Positions 42,196 to 50,820 of a stretch of 64,000 nucleotides of DNA are shown here, piece after piece. The position numbers and the translations under genes are program-made. The stretch covers positions 2,418,001 through 2,482,000 of the forward strand of contig NZ_CP080383.1 in assembly GCF_019443325.1 (NCBI RefSeq), written 5' to 3'. The stretch is from Cryobacterium sp. PAMC25264 (GTDB lineage: Bacteria > Actinomycetota > Actinomycetes > Actinomycetales > Microbacteriaceae). How positions within the stretch are numbered: position 1 is the stretch's first letter; each line of letters opens with the position of its first letter. Below the pieces are notes generated by a model that worked only from the letters and a program-made list of their open reading frames with translations, had not been told where the DNA came from and ran no database searches.

Positions 42196-44076
42196 TCAGA
42201 CCAGGTCTGCAGTCTCCGTGACGGGCAGCCGGCAGACGAAATCCCGGCACTGGTAGGCGGTGGGCACGCCGTCGCGGACACCACGGTGGGCGAACAGGTC
42301 GAAGCCTGCCGCCGCCCAGTCGCGCCCCTGCTCCTCGGTGACCACGGCCACGAGGCCGCTCCGACGCCGGGCCGCGTCGACCAGGCCGCCGGGCGAGGTG
42401 GCGCCGACCGGGGTCGCGCCGGTCGCAGTGGCGCCGGCCGCCGGACTGTCCGGGGTCACCACGACGAGTTGCCGCACGGACGAGGTGAGCGCGTCGACCA
42501 GGCGCAGGGCGGCACCGAATGCGAGCGGGTTGAGACTGCCCGACCCCACCAGGCGCACCATCGCCGCTGTTGCGGCCTGCCGGTATCGGGCCGCCCCGGT
42601 GAGCACGTACAGCCGCCAGGCCGCGGCCGCGATGGCACTGAGCCCGGACGGGTAGGCGCCCTCGGAGGGGTCGGTCGCCAAGTCGAGGCCGTGACCGGTG
42701 AGCACCGGGTCGGCGCCCTCCGGCGCGACAAAGACCACCGACGTGAGGTCGGGCAGGGTGCGGTCCACGAGTTCGCGCGCCGCGACCGCGTAGCGCACCT
42801 CGCCGGTGGCCGTCGCGAGGTCGAGCAGACCGGCCGCGAACATGCCGTAGTCCTCGAGCGTGGCCACGGCACTCGAGAGCCGGCCGTCGATGGATGCGCG
42901 CACCAGTGCGCCGTCCTCCCGGCGGTGCAGCTCCAGCAGCCGGTCCGCCGCCCGGCGGGCCAGGGTGAGAGCGGTGTCGTCGTCCCAGGCCGCTCCGGCG
43001 AGCGCGAGCGCGCCGATCGCGAGGCCGTTCCAGCCGGTGAGCATCTTGGTGTCGAGGGCCGGCGGCACCTGCTCGTGCCGGCTGTCCTCGTCGAGGGCGT
43101 AGTAGCCGCCCTCCACGCGCACGCCGTCCACCGTGCTCTCCGAGTCCTGGGCGCTGGCGAATCCGCCGTCGGGCAGCTGCAGTACCTCGCCGAGGAACCG
43201 CACCAGCCCCTCGCTCACCAGCCGGGCCCACGCTTCGCCGGTGAACATCCACGCCCGGGTGTACAGCTCGAGCAGCTGGGCGTTGTCGTAGAGCATCCGT
43301 TCGTAGTGCGGCTCGCTCCAGTCCCGGTTGACGGCGTAGCGGAAGAACCCGCCTTCGACGGAGTCGCGGAGGGGGGTGGCGCCCAGCCGCTTGAGGGTGC
43401 GCAGGGCCAGGTCGCGCCCGTCGGCACGGTCGAGCAGCAGCGCCAGGGTGGGCGAGGCCGGAAACTTGGGGGCGCCGCCGAAGCCGCCGTAGACCGGGTC
43501 CTCGGCGGTGGCGAGCAGGTCGACGCTCTCGGCGAGCCGGTCCTGGCCGGGCAGCTCCCCCCCGCCCGGGTCCGGCGCCGCCTGGGCGAGGGCGTCTGCC
43601 AGTCCTGCGGCGCTGTCCTCCACGGCGTCGCGGCGGGTGGTCCAGGCATCCGTCACGGCGGCGAGCACCTCGCGAAAGGCCGGGTGCCCGGGCATCGGCG
43701 CGGGCGGCGAATAGGTGCCGGCGTAGAACGGCCGGCCGGCCGGGGTGACGAACACGTTCAACGGCCAACCGAGGTTCTGGGTGAAAGCTCCCGCGGCCGC
43801 GAGGTAGCTGGCGTCCACATCGGGGTGCTCCTCGCGGTCTACCTTGATGCTCACGAAGTTCTCGTTGAGATAGGCGGCGATCACAGGATCGCTGAAGCTC
43901 TCGCGGGCCATGACGTGGCACCAGTGGCAGGTGGAGTAGCCGATGCTCACGAGCACCGGCACATCGCGGGCGCGCGCCTCGTCGAACGCGGCCGCGCTCC
44001 AGGGTTGCCAGTCCACCGGATTCTCGGCGTGCGAACGAAGATATGGGCTGATGGCGTCGGCGAGGCGGTTCGTCAT
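42196..44076 (-). CDS. DUF255 thioredoxin-domain protein (YyaL/SSP411 type)
   Basis: A 626-residue protein. It begins [24 protein letters not shown], with the thioredoxin-like motif CHWC at residues 50-53 ([16 protein letters not shown]) and [13 protein letters not shown]. An (alpha/alpha)6 barrel related to N-acylglucosamine epimerases fills the rest ([16 protein letters not shown]). Function is not known for the family. The ATG at 44076 gives the conserved start; the frame is open for 148 codons upstream with no family match. Confidence 0.9.
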   Translation of the reverse strand: MTNRLADAISPYLRSHAENPVDWQPWSAAAFDEARARDVPVLVSIGYSTCHWCHVMARESFSDPVIAAYLNENFVSIKVDREEHPDVDASYLAAAGAFTQNLGWPLNVFVTPAGRPFYAGTYSPPAPMPGHPAFREVLAAVTDAWTTRRDAVEDSAAGLADALAQAAPDPGGGELPGQDRLAESVDLLATAEDPVYGGFGGAPKFPASPTLALLLDRADGRDLALRTLKRLGATPLRDSVEGGFFRYAVNRDWSEPHYERMLYDNAQLLELYTRAWMFTGEAWARLVSEGLVRFLGEVLQLPDGGFASAQDSESTVDGVRVEGGYYALDEDSRHEQVPPALDTKMLTGWNGLAIGALALAGAAWDDDTALTLARRAADRLLELHRREDGALVRASIDGRLSSAVATLEDYGMFAAGLLDLATATGEVRYAVAARELVDRTLPDLTSVVFVAPEGADPVLTGHGLDLATDPSEGAYPSGLSAIAAAAWRLYVLTGAARYRQAATAAMVRLVGSGSLNPLAFGAALRLVDALTSSVRQLVVVTPDSPAAGATATGATPVGATSPGGLVDAARRRSGLVAVVTEEQGRDWAAAGFDLFAHRGVRDGVPTAYQCRDFVCRLPVTETADLV

Positions 44077-44189
44077 CCCTCCATTGTGACTCGGCCGCCT
44101 CCGCGCCCGCTGGTCGTGCAGCGATTCATGCGGTGTTCGCGGCTGCAGGCCGTTCCGCGCCGCTGCCCGCAGGTGCCGCCCCACCCGCG

Positions 44190-44242
44190 AGTTGCCGCAT
44201 ATCGCCCCCTCAAAACGGCCGAAGGGGCACTCTGCCGCAACT
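44190..44242. repeat. Mismatched long palindrome between divergent genes
   Basis: AGTTGC-c-GCA, a 4-base mismatch, GCCCC on the left; GGGGC, mismatch, TGC-c-GCAACT on the right, around AAAACGGCCG. It lies in the 357-bp gap before the J-domain gene. Confidence 0.75.
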
Positions 44243-44344
44243 GGGTGCTGCGTGCGCGCGGATTCGTGCCGTCGGAAACCGGGTCGCACGAGAGGCTTGC
44301 CGCGCCGGATTGCTGCTGTGAGACTTGAGGGAGAAAGGGGCGCG

Positions 44345-44437
44345 ATGAAGATCTGGGCACGGGTTCCGGGCAGAGGCGCGAATTCCCGTGCGTTCTCGCG
44401 GCGCGGCAGCCCTGATCGGATCGAGTGCCGGCCATGA
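44345..44437 (+). CDS. Possible 30-residue leader peptide of the J-domain gene
   Basis: [20 protein letters not shown] and ten more residues, basic, with AAAGGGG before the ATG. Its TGA overlaps the ATG of the next gene (ATGA), which would couple translation. Composition has no membrane or family signal, so this is tentative. Confidence 0.3.
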   Translation: MKIWARVPGRGANSRAFSRRGSPDRIECRP

Positions 44438-45144
44438 TGACCCTCGCCGAAGCCGCGGCCCTGCTCGAGGTCGCGGTCGATGCGCATCCCGAGCAGGTTG
44501 AACGCGCGTACCGCTACCAAGCGCAGCAGTCACACCCGGACCGGATGACCTCAGCCAGCCCGGCAGAGCTGGCCGCCGCCGCCGCTCGGTTCGACAGGTT
44601 CACCCAGGCGCGCGCACTGCTGCGCAAGGCCGACGCCGAACGGATGCGCCCCTCCCCCGCCGACGCGCAAGCGGGGCGCCCCGCGGCTTCAGGCGCATCC
44701 GCCGCACCGGGCCGAAACTCGGCCGACGGCTCCGCCTGGGCCGATCCGAACTGGGCGGCCGACGAGCCCTACGAACCTGCACCGCCTGCCGGACCGTGGC
44801 TGTTCTGGGTGTGGACGGGCCTGTTCGGGCTCGCCGCCGCGATCTCGTACCTCGGCGGGCCGCTGCCGCAATCGGCGGCCGACCTGTGGCTGCGGGTGGT
44901 GCCGCTCGGGCTGGCCAGCGTGGCCTTCGCCCGCACCGGCCGGCCGGTGTTCCTCGGAGGAATCCTGGTGTTCGGGGCCGCGACGGCTGTGCTCACGGTG
45001 CTGTTCGCGTCGTTCGGTCCGCTCGTGACGCTGCAGCTGCTCATCGCACCGGTGCTGGGGCTCGTCGCGCTGGGCCGGCCCAAGCAGCTGCGCCGCCGTT
45101 TCGGCCCGGTCTCGACTGCGCCCCCACCGCGCCCGGTCGGCTGA
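44434..45144 (+). CDS. J-domain membrane protein
   Basis: A 236-residue protein. A DnaJ-type domain fills residues ~1-70 with the HPD motif at 34-36 (QQSHPDRM), though the first helices are divergent. A Pro/Ala linker then leads to four membrane segments (~118-215). It could recruit DnaK to the membrane. Start is one of two adjacent ATGs. A run of 8-bp repeats begins at its stop codon. Confidence 0.75.
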   Translation: MMTLAEAAALLEVAVDAHPEQVERAYRYQAQQSHPDRMTSASPAELAAAAARFDRFTQARALLRKADAERMRPSPADAQAGRPAASGASAAPGRNSADGSAWADPNWAADEPYEPAPPAGPWLFWVWTGLFGLAAAISYLGGPLPQSAADLWLRVVPLGLASVAFARTGRPVFLGGILVFGAATAVLTVLFASFGPLVTLQLLIAPVLGLVALGRPKQLRRRFGPVSTAPPPRPVG

Positions 45145-45219
45145 GCGACTGAGCGACTGAGCGGCTGAGCGACTGAGCGGCTGAGCGACTGAGCGACTGA
45201 GCGACTGAGCGACTGAGGG
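45141..45219. repeat. 8-bp tandem repeat (about nine copies)
   Basis: CTGAGCGA, with CTGAGCGG in two copies, is repeated nine times plus a partial unit. It starts in the stop region of the J-domain gene and ends 20 bp before the opposing pnuC-like gene. Confidence 0.95.
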
Positions 45220-45238
45220 CAGCGCGAGACCGCCGTGG

Positions 45239-45907
45239 TCAGAGCGGCGCAACCTCGAGAAGGAGTTGCCGGCGGCGTTGCACCCGGGTCCAGATCACGA
45301 AACCGGTGATGGTGAACGCGCCGTAGAACAGGTAGAGCACGGCCGAGGCGTAGTAGCCGGCACTGATCAAGAGCGGCACCCCGACGATGTCGACCGCCAC
45401 CCAGATCAGCCAGAATTCGGTCCAGCCGCGGGCCATTCCGTAGGTGGCTAGCAGCGACCCGGTGAAGATCCAGGCATCCGCCCACACCGGTTCGAACGAC
45501 CCGAGGGCCCGGAAGATCGGCGTGAGCACGAGGGTACCGGCGACCAGGCCCACACCCAGGCCTATGCGCGCCCGGGCGCCGGCCCAGTGCGGGGCGACGG
45601 CGGCCGTGCCGGTGGAGCGGCTGCGCGACCATTGCACCCAGCCGTAGACCGACACCACGATGAACATGACCTGCCGGCCGGCCTGGCCGAGCAGGTTCAC
45701 CGGATTGGGGGTGCCGAACACGGCGCCGAGGAACACCGTGAAGAGCAGCGCGTTGCCGACAATGCCCACGGGCCAGGCCCAGAGCTTGCGGCGCATGCCG
45801 CCGACGGCGCTGGCGATGCCGAAGACGTTGCCGATGATCTCCCGCCAGAGGATGGTCTGGGTGCCGATGTGGAGCTGGGCGTCGAACAGCCAGGTGATCA
45901 GGGACAC
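45239..45907 (-). CDS. Nicotinamide riboside/mononucleotide transporter, PnuC family
   Basis: A 222-residue protein with seven membrane segments. Typical pieces are REIIGNVFGIASAVGGMRRKLWAWPVGIVGNALLF, YGWVQWSR, WIFTGSLLATYGMARGWTEFWLIWVAVDIVGVPLL. It facilitates uptake of an NAD or possibly thiamine precursor. The GTG at 45907 gives the usual N-terminus; an ATG at 45937 would add 10 residues. No riboswitch was recognised upstream. Confidence 0.9.
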   Translation of the reverse strand: MSLITWLFDAQLHIGTQTILWREIIGNVFGIASAVGGMRRKLWAWPVGIVGNALLFTVFLGAVFGTPNPVNLLGQAGRQVMFIVVSVYGWVQWSRSRSTGTAAVAPHWAGARARIGLGVGLVAGTLVLTPIFRALGSFEPVWADAWIFTGSLLATYGMARGWTEFWLIWVAVDIVGVPLLISAGYYASAVLYLFYGAFTITGFVIWTRVQRRRQLLLEVAPL

Positions 45908-45988
45908 AGCACAACTTCTCTCTCGGATGGTTCGCATCCGTGCACGTCCCAATGTAAGCCGCTGAGGCGGGTGGCTATTCCCCGCGCG

Positions 45989-46570
45989 TCACCAGACGAT
46001 CGCGGCAGAGTCGGCGGAGAGCACGGCGGGCAGGCTGGCCCGCACCAGCGGCAGGCCTCGGCGGATGGCCTGGTCGATGCGCTCACTCAGCTCGGTGTTG
46101 GTCACCTCGTAGTTGGTGAAATCGGCGTCCTTGGCGTAGACGCCGATCGGCAGGGTGAGCGCCTGGAAGAAGCTGAACAGCGGCCGGAACTGGTGCTCGA
46201 GGATGAGCGCATGCCGGTCGCTGCCGCCGGTTGCGGCCAGCAGAACGGGCTTGTCGACGAGCGAGTACTGGTCGACGAAGTCGAAGACGTGCTTGAACAG
46301 GCCCGTGAACGAGGCCCGATACACCGGCGACGCCACGATGAGCAGGTCGGCACCCTCGATACGCACGAGGTCGGCTTCGGCCGCGGCGGAGAGCTCGTCA
46401 CGGCGCAGCGCCCCGGAGAACTCGCGGCCCACCTGGCTGAGCTCGATCAGGTGCACGTCGATCGACAACTCGCGCTCCAGCGCGGCAACGATCGCCCGCA
46501 CCAGCGCGGTGGTCTTGGAGGGCGCGTGCAGGCTGCCGGAGACGGCGACGACGTTCAGGGTGTACGACAT
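45989..46570 (-). CDS. NAD(P)H-dependent FMN reductase, MsuE-like
   Basis: A 193-residue flavodoxin-fold reductase. FMN phosphate loop VAVSGSLHAPSKTTALV, then ADLLIVASPVYRASFTGLFKHVFDFV and LLAATGGSDRHALILEHQFRPLFSFF, typical of MsuE/SsuE-type enzymes. It supplies FMNH2 to luciferase-family monooxygenases; whether it serves the operon at 5-13 kb is only a possibility. Confidence 0.9.
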   Translation of the reverse strand: MSYTLNVVAVSGSLHAPSKTTALVRAIVAALERELSIDVHLIELSQVGREFSGALRRDELSAAAEADLVRIEGADLLIVASPVYRASFTGLFKHVFDFVDQYSLVDKPVLLAATGGSDRHALILEHQFRPLFSFFQALTLPIGVYAKDADFTNYEVTNTELSERIDQAIRRGLPLVRASLPAVLSADSAAIVW

Positions 46571-46688
46571 GCTTCGACGCTAAGTGCCCGCCGCGGATGC
46601 CGCCACCCGCACCGACACACGGCGTAAGACGGCGGATGCTGCCGGCGCCGCCGCATCCGCCGCCCACGCCGCTCGCACGCCAGTCGAG

Positions 46689-46737
46689 TTGCCACATTGT
46701 GCCCTCTCGCGCCGCCCCAATGGGCATCATCTGGCAA
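46689..46737. repeat. Mismatched palindrome, weak member
   Basis: TTGCCA and TGGCAA, six mismatched bases on each side, then GCCC and GGGC around a GC-rich loop. It sits beside the stronger palindrome at 46757. Confidence 0.55.
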
Positions 46738-46756
46738 GTCAATTGGCGCGGTCGCC

Positions 46757-46815
46757 GTGACTTGCCAGAAACGGCCCCTTCCGAAGCACGGAAGGGGCCG
46801 TTAGTGGCAAGTCAC
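46757..46815. repeat. Mismatched long palindrome after the aldo/keto reductase gene
   Basis: GTGACTTGCCA / TGGCAAGTCAC, mismatch ga/ag, AACGGCCCCTTCCG / CGGAAGGGGCCGTT, loop AAGCA: 25 paired bases and one 2-base bulge. It starts 14 bp past the reductase stop, so it may terminate that gene. Confidence 0.92.
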
Positions 46816-46828
46816 GAGCCGGGTGGGG

Positions 46829-47671
<843 letters not shown>

Positions 47672-47793
47672 CTACGGAGCGCGCGGCCGGGGCGCACGTC
47701 ACGCACGCCGACAGCGTAATCCGCGGCTTTGTAGGCGTCGCCACCACACGCTGGCCGAGGCCCGATGTCTGTCTCGACGGCGCCACCACACGC

Positions 47794-47960
47794 TGGCCGA
47801 GCTTGTCGAGCTGTGGGGGCGCTTCGCGCCCGGGTGGTCGGCGGAAGCGCACTTCCTTAGGAGACCCCGTGACCGTGCCTACGTTCCGAGGGCGGCTCAC
47901 GAGGTCTACTTCGACAGGCTCAGCACGGCGTCGACAAGCTCGACCGACGAGACAGGCGCG
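47794..47960. repeat. REP array with composite element
   Basis: 47794-47866 is the third composite element. At 47897-47955 a second composite (ACTTCGACAGGCTCAGCACG, then a REP) matches the inverted pair inside the MFS gene at 12742-12790. The 318-bp gap 47663-47980 holds no gene. Confidence 0.87.
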
Positions 47961-47980
47961 GCCTCGTAGACCGCGTCGAC

Positions 47981-48808
47981 CTAGTGGTAGCGGCGGCCCT
48001 CGTCGCGGCGGAAGAGCAGCAGGGCCAGGGCGAAGGTCGCCGCGGTCCAGACCAGGATGCCCACCCATACCCACGGCTCCAGCTCGCCGCCCTGCACGGC
48101 CCAGATCACGAACTCGCGGGCCTGCCGCGACGGCAGGAACTTGGACAGCGTGTCGAGCCAGTCCGCGAAGAGGTACGGCGGCAGGAACAGCCCGCCTGCG
48201 AACGCCAGGCCAAACATGACGATCTGCACCACGGCGATGGCGGCCTTGGACGACATCGAGTAGCCGATCGAGATGCCGATGAACATGAACGGCAGCGCCG
48301 AGATGCCCAACGCCACGATCCCCGCGAGAATGCCCAGGGCGGATGCCTCGGCGGCCGTGAACAATGCCCCGATCGCGATCACGGGGAGGATCGAGACCAG
48401 GCCCATCAGCCCGGTGGAGCAGATCTGCCCCAGCACCCGGGAGATGCCCGGCACCGGCAGGGTGCGCAGGTAGGGGTCCCACGGCTGCTCCCGGTTGGCC
48501 GAGATGTTCAGGCCGAAGCTGAACAGCGAGTTCGACATCAGCGCGAAGACGCTCAGCGCGATCACCGCCTGGGTGGCGAACTCCGGATTGTCGGCGACGG
48601 TGCGCTGCGGCACCACGAAAAACAGCAGCGACAGCCCGGGAAACACCAACGACCCGATCAGGGCGGCCGGGATGCGGAAGGTCTCGACGAGGATGATCCG
48701 GGCGTGCACGAGTGTGAGGGCCAGGATGCCCGTCCGCCCGCCGAGAACCGGGCCGCGGCCGCCGGTGCCGGGCGCGGTGCCGGCCGGGGTGGGGGTGAGA
48801 GTACTCAT
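47981..48808 (-). CDS. ABC-2 type exporter permease
   Basis: A 275-residue membrane protein with six hydrophobic segments. The N-terminus has TLVHARIILVETFRIPAALIGSLVFPGLSLLFFVVPQ, typical of ABC-2 permeases, and NREQPWDPYLRTLPVPGISRVLGQI lies before the third segment. Its ATG overlaps the stop of the ATPase gene. Cargo unknown; such pairs export drugs, lipids or peptides. Confidence 0.9.
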   Translation of the reverse strand: MSTLTPTPAGTAPGTGGRGPVLGGRTGILALTLVHARIILVETFRIPAALIGSLVFPGLSLLFFVVPQRTVADNPEFATQAVIALSVFALMSNSLFSFGLNISANREQPWDPYLRTLPVPGISRVLGQICSTGLMGLVSILPVIAIGALFTAAEASALGILAGIVALGISALPFMFIGISIGYSMSSKAAIAVVQIVMFGLAFAGGLFLPPYLFADWLDTLSKFLPSRQAREFVIWAVQGGELEPWVWVGILVWTAATFALALLLFRRDEGRRYH

Positions 48809-49779
48809 CGGTTCATCTCCTTCTGGGCGGAGCGCACAGCGGGGTCGTGATCGTGAATTGCCTCCGTGGCGGGCCGGGCTGGCTGCCCGGTGGCGGCATC
48901 CGTCGCCCCGGTAAGGGTGAGGAACGCCTCTTCGAGGGTGGCGCCGCGCACGGTGAGGTCGGTGAAGGGGATGCCGGAGCGCACCAGCTCCACGATCAAC
49001 CGGTCGCTGTCGTTGGCGTAGAACGTGGTGCTGCCGTTGTCGCTGAGGTCACGGCCCACCACGCCGGGCAGTCCACTCACCCGGTCGGGCTGGTCGGTCA
49101 CCAGGCGTACCTGGCGGAGCGAGACCTGGTTGATGACCGCGGTGACGGTGTCATCGGCGATCACCCGGCCGTGCCCCATCACGACCACGCGTTCGGCGAG
49201 CGCCTCGATCTCCTCGAGGTAGTGGCTGGTCACGACCACGGTGGCGCCGCGGTCGTGCTGCCGGCGCACGGCGTCCCACAGGGTGCGGCGGGCATCCACG
49301 TCGAGCCCGGTGGTGGGTTCGTCGAGCAGCACCAACCGCGGCTGGCCCACGAACGCGAGCGCCACACTGAGCCGACGCTTCTGGCCACCCGACAGAGCGC
49401 CGGTCTGGCGTTTGAGCAGGTCCCCCAGGCCGAACTCCTCGGCCACGGCCGCGGTGCTCAGCGGCTCCTCGAAGTGCCGACCGACGAAGTCGATGACCTC
49501 GCCCACCCGCAGTGTCGGCGGCAGCGCGGTCTCCTGAGGGGTGCCACCGAGCTTCTGGCGCATCCGGTAGTCGCCGGGCGAGCCGCCGAACAGCGTGACG
49601 GTGCCGGAGCTGGGCTTGCGCAGCCCCTGCAGCATCGTGAGCACGGTGGACTTGCCCGCGCCGTTGGGCCCGAGCAGTCCCAGGATGCTACCGGAGTGGA
49701 TGTCGAGGGTGACATCGTCGACGGCGAGTACGTCGCCGAAGCGGCGGGTGACGTGATCGAGCCGGGCTAGAACGCTCAT
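48805..49779 (-). CDS. ABC-2 exporter ATPase
   Basis: A 324-residue ATPase. Walker A GPNGAGKS (~37-44), Q-loop GGTPQETALP, signature LSGGQKRRLS, Walker B LVLLDEP, His switch VTSHY. A C-terminal DUF4162-like domain of about 90 residues is followed by an Ala/Thr-rich tail. I start at ATG 49779; the frame is open far upstream over other genes. The start overlaps the regulator's stop. Confidence 0.92.
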   Translation of the reverse strand: MSVLARLDHVTRRFGDVLAVDDVTLDIHSGSILGLLGPNGAGKSTVLTMLQGLRKPSSGTVTLFGGSPGDYRMRQKLGGTPQETALPPTLRVGEVIDFVGRHFEEPLSTAAVAEEFGLGDLLKRQTGALSGGQKRRLSVALAFVGQPRLVLLDEPTTGLDVDARRTLWDAVRRQHDRGATVVVTSHYLEEIEALAERVVVMGHGRVIADDTVTAVINQVSLRQVRLVTDQPDRVSGLPGVVGRDLSDNGSTTFYANDSDRLIVELVRSGIPFTDLTVRGATLEEAFLTLTGATDAATGQPARPATEAIHDHDPAVRSAQKEMNR

Positions 49780-50072
49780 GCGGATTCTCCCAACAGCCCG
49801 CGCAGGGCTTCTCGGTAGTCTTCGAATGCGCGCCGGCCCGTGCGCGACAGGGCCAGATAGGTGGCCGGGGTGCGGCCTTGGTGCGACTTCACGACGTCGA
49901 CGTAGCCGGCGTCTTCGAGCTTGCGCAGATGCGTAGACAGGTTGCCGGCGGTCATGCCGAGCAGTTCCTGGAGGCGGGGAAAAGCGATCTGGTCGCCCAC
50001 CGGCAGCGTCGCCAACGTAGCACTGATCTTCAGCCTGGCAGAGGCGTGGATGACGGGGTCGAGTTCGTCCAT
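49776..50072 (-). CDS. Small winged-helix regulator of the exporter operon
   Basis: A 98-residue protein of the HTH_34/PadR-like type: ARLKISATLATLPVGDQIAFPRLQELLGMTAGNLSTHLRKLEDAGYVDVVKSHQGRTPATYLALSRTGRRAF. Such proteins bind operators before their own ABC operons. It lies between the membrane protein and the ATPase gene, overlapping the latter by 4 bp. The palindrome at 50737 is its likely operator. Confidence 0.9.
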   Translation of the reverse strand: MDELDPVIHASARLKISATLATLPVGDQIAFPRLQELLGMTAGNLSTHLRKLEDAGYVDVVKSHQGRTPATYLALSRTGRRAFEDYREALRGLLGESA

Positions 50073-50074
50073 CG

Positions 50075-50734
50075 TCAGCGGTTCGCTCGGCGCCGAATTG
50101 TGAGCGTACCGGCGGCGACCAGGAACGCGCCGCCCACTCCGAGGGCAAGAACGAGATCGTTGCCCGGAGACCCGGCGAAGGTTGACGCGGCTCCGACCGT
50201 GAGCAGCACGAGGCCGAGCACCAGCTGGGACACGTCCCGCCAGAGGGCCGCGCCGCCGAGGTAGATGGTGCCACACATCAGGGCGTACGCGGCCGGGAAG
50301 TAGAGGTTGGCGAGTTCGGGCGAGAGGCCCTGGCTGATCAGGCCGGTGCCGACCATCGCAAATGCCGTGCCGCAGGCCGACCAGGACACCCCGTAGACGG
50401 CGCCGGAGAAGGTGGAGGTGCCGCGCACACCGCGGTTGATGCGAATTCCCAAGACGGCCGACGCCACAATCGACACCACCAGCATGATGATGAATACCGG
50501 CGTGGCCACGTAGGCCGGAATGGTGAACCACGGATTGCCGTCCACGTCGCCCGACCAGAGGGCCAGGAAACCGACGAACCAGGTGATGCCCCAGATGAAG
50601 TACATCCAGATCACCGGTGCCTTCTGGGCGTTCAGCACCTCGCGCTGCTGGCTTTCGAGCAGCGCGAGCATCTCGCGAGGGTCCCCCATTGGCTCGTCGA
50701 CGTCGGCGCCAGCAGCAGTTCTGTTGTTGTCCAT
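50075..50734 (-). CDS. Membrane protein heading the exporter operon
   Basis: A 219-residue protein with six membrane segments after an acidic N-terminus (DPREMLALLESQQREVLNAQ). Genes of this type often occur beside small HTH regulators in actinobacterial ABC operons; the function is unknown. ATG at 50734 lies 3 bp from the candidate operator; an in-frame ATG at 50767 is upstream of that operator and less likely. Confidence 0.75.
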   Translation of the reverse strand: MDNNRTAAGADVDEPMGDPREMLALLESQQREVLNAQKAPVIWMYFIWGITWFVGFLALWSGDVDGNPWFTIPAYVATPVFIIMLVVSIVASAVLGIRINRGVRGTSTFSGAVYGVSWSACGTAFAMVGTGLISQGLSPELANLYFPAAYALMCGTIYLGGAALWRDVSQLVLGLVLLTVGAASTFAGSPGNDLVLALGVGGAFLVAAGTLTIRRRANR

Positions 50735-50736
50735 GA

Positions 50737-50757
50737 GTACTTTGTAACACAAACTAC
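50737..50757. promoter_or_regulatory. Candidate operator of the winged-helix regulator
   Basis: GTACTTTGT-AAC-ACAAACTAC, 9-base arms with one mismatch. It abuts the start codon of the operon's first gene, so binding would block transcription or initiation. Confidence 0.6.
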
Positions 50758-50820
50758 TTTGCGCCACAACGTTTTATCCCGAAGTGGGCTGTGCCCGCGA
50801 GGCAATAACATGGAGGGCTA

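Noticed and set aside
42025..44328. 767-codon open frame on + strand
   Set aside because: It is antisense to the DUF255 gene; composition is Gly/Val/Glu/His-rich as expected from reading GC-rich codons backwards, with no family motif.
45908..45990. Riboswitch before the pnuC-like gene
   Set aside because: The leader is under 85 bases and shows no conserved NAD, TPP or preQ1 core.
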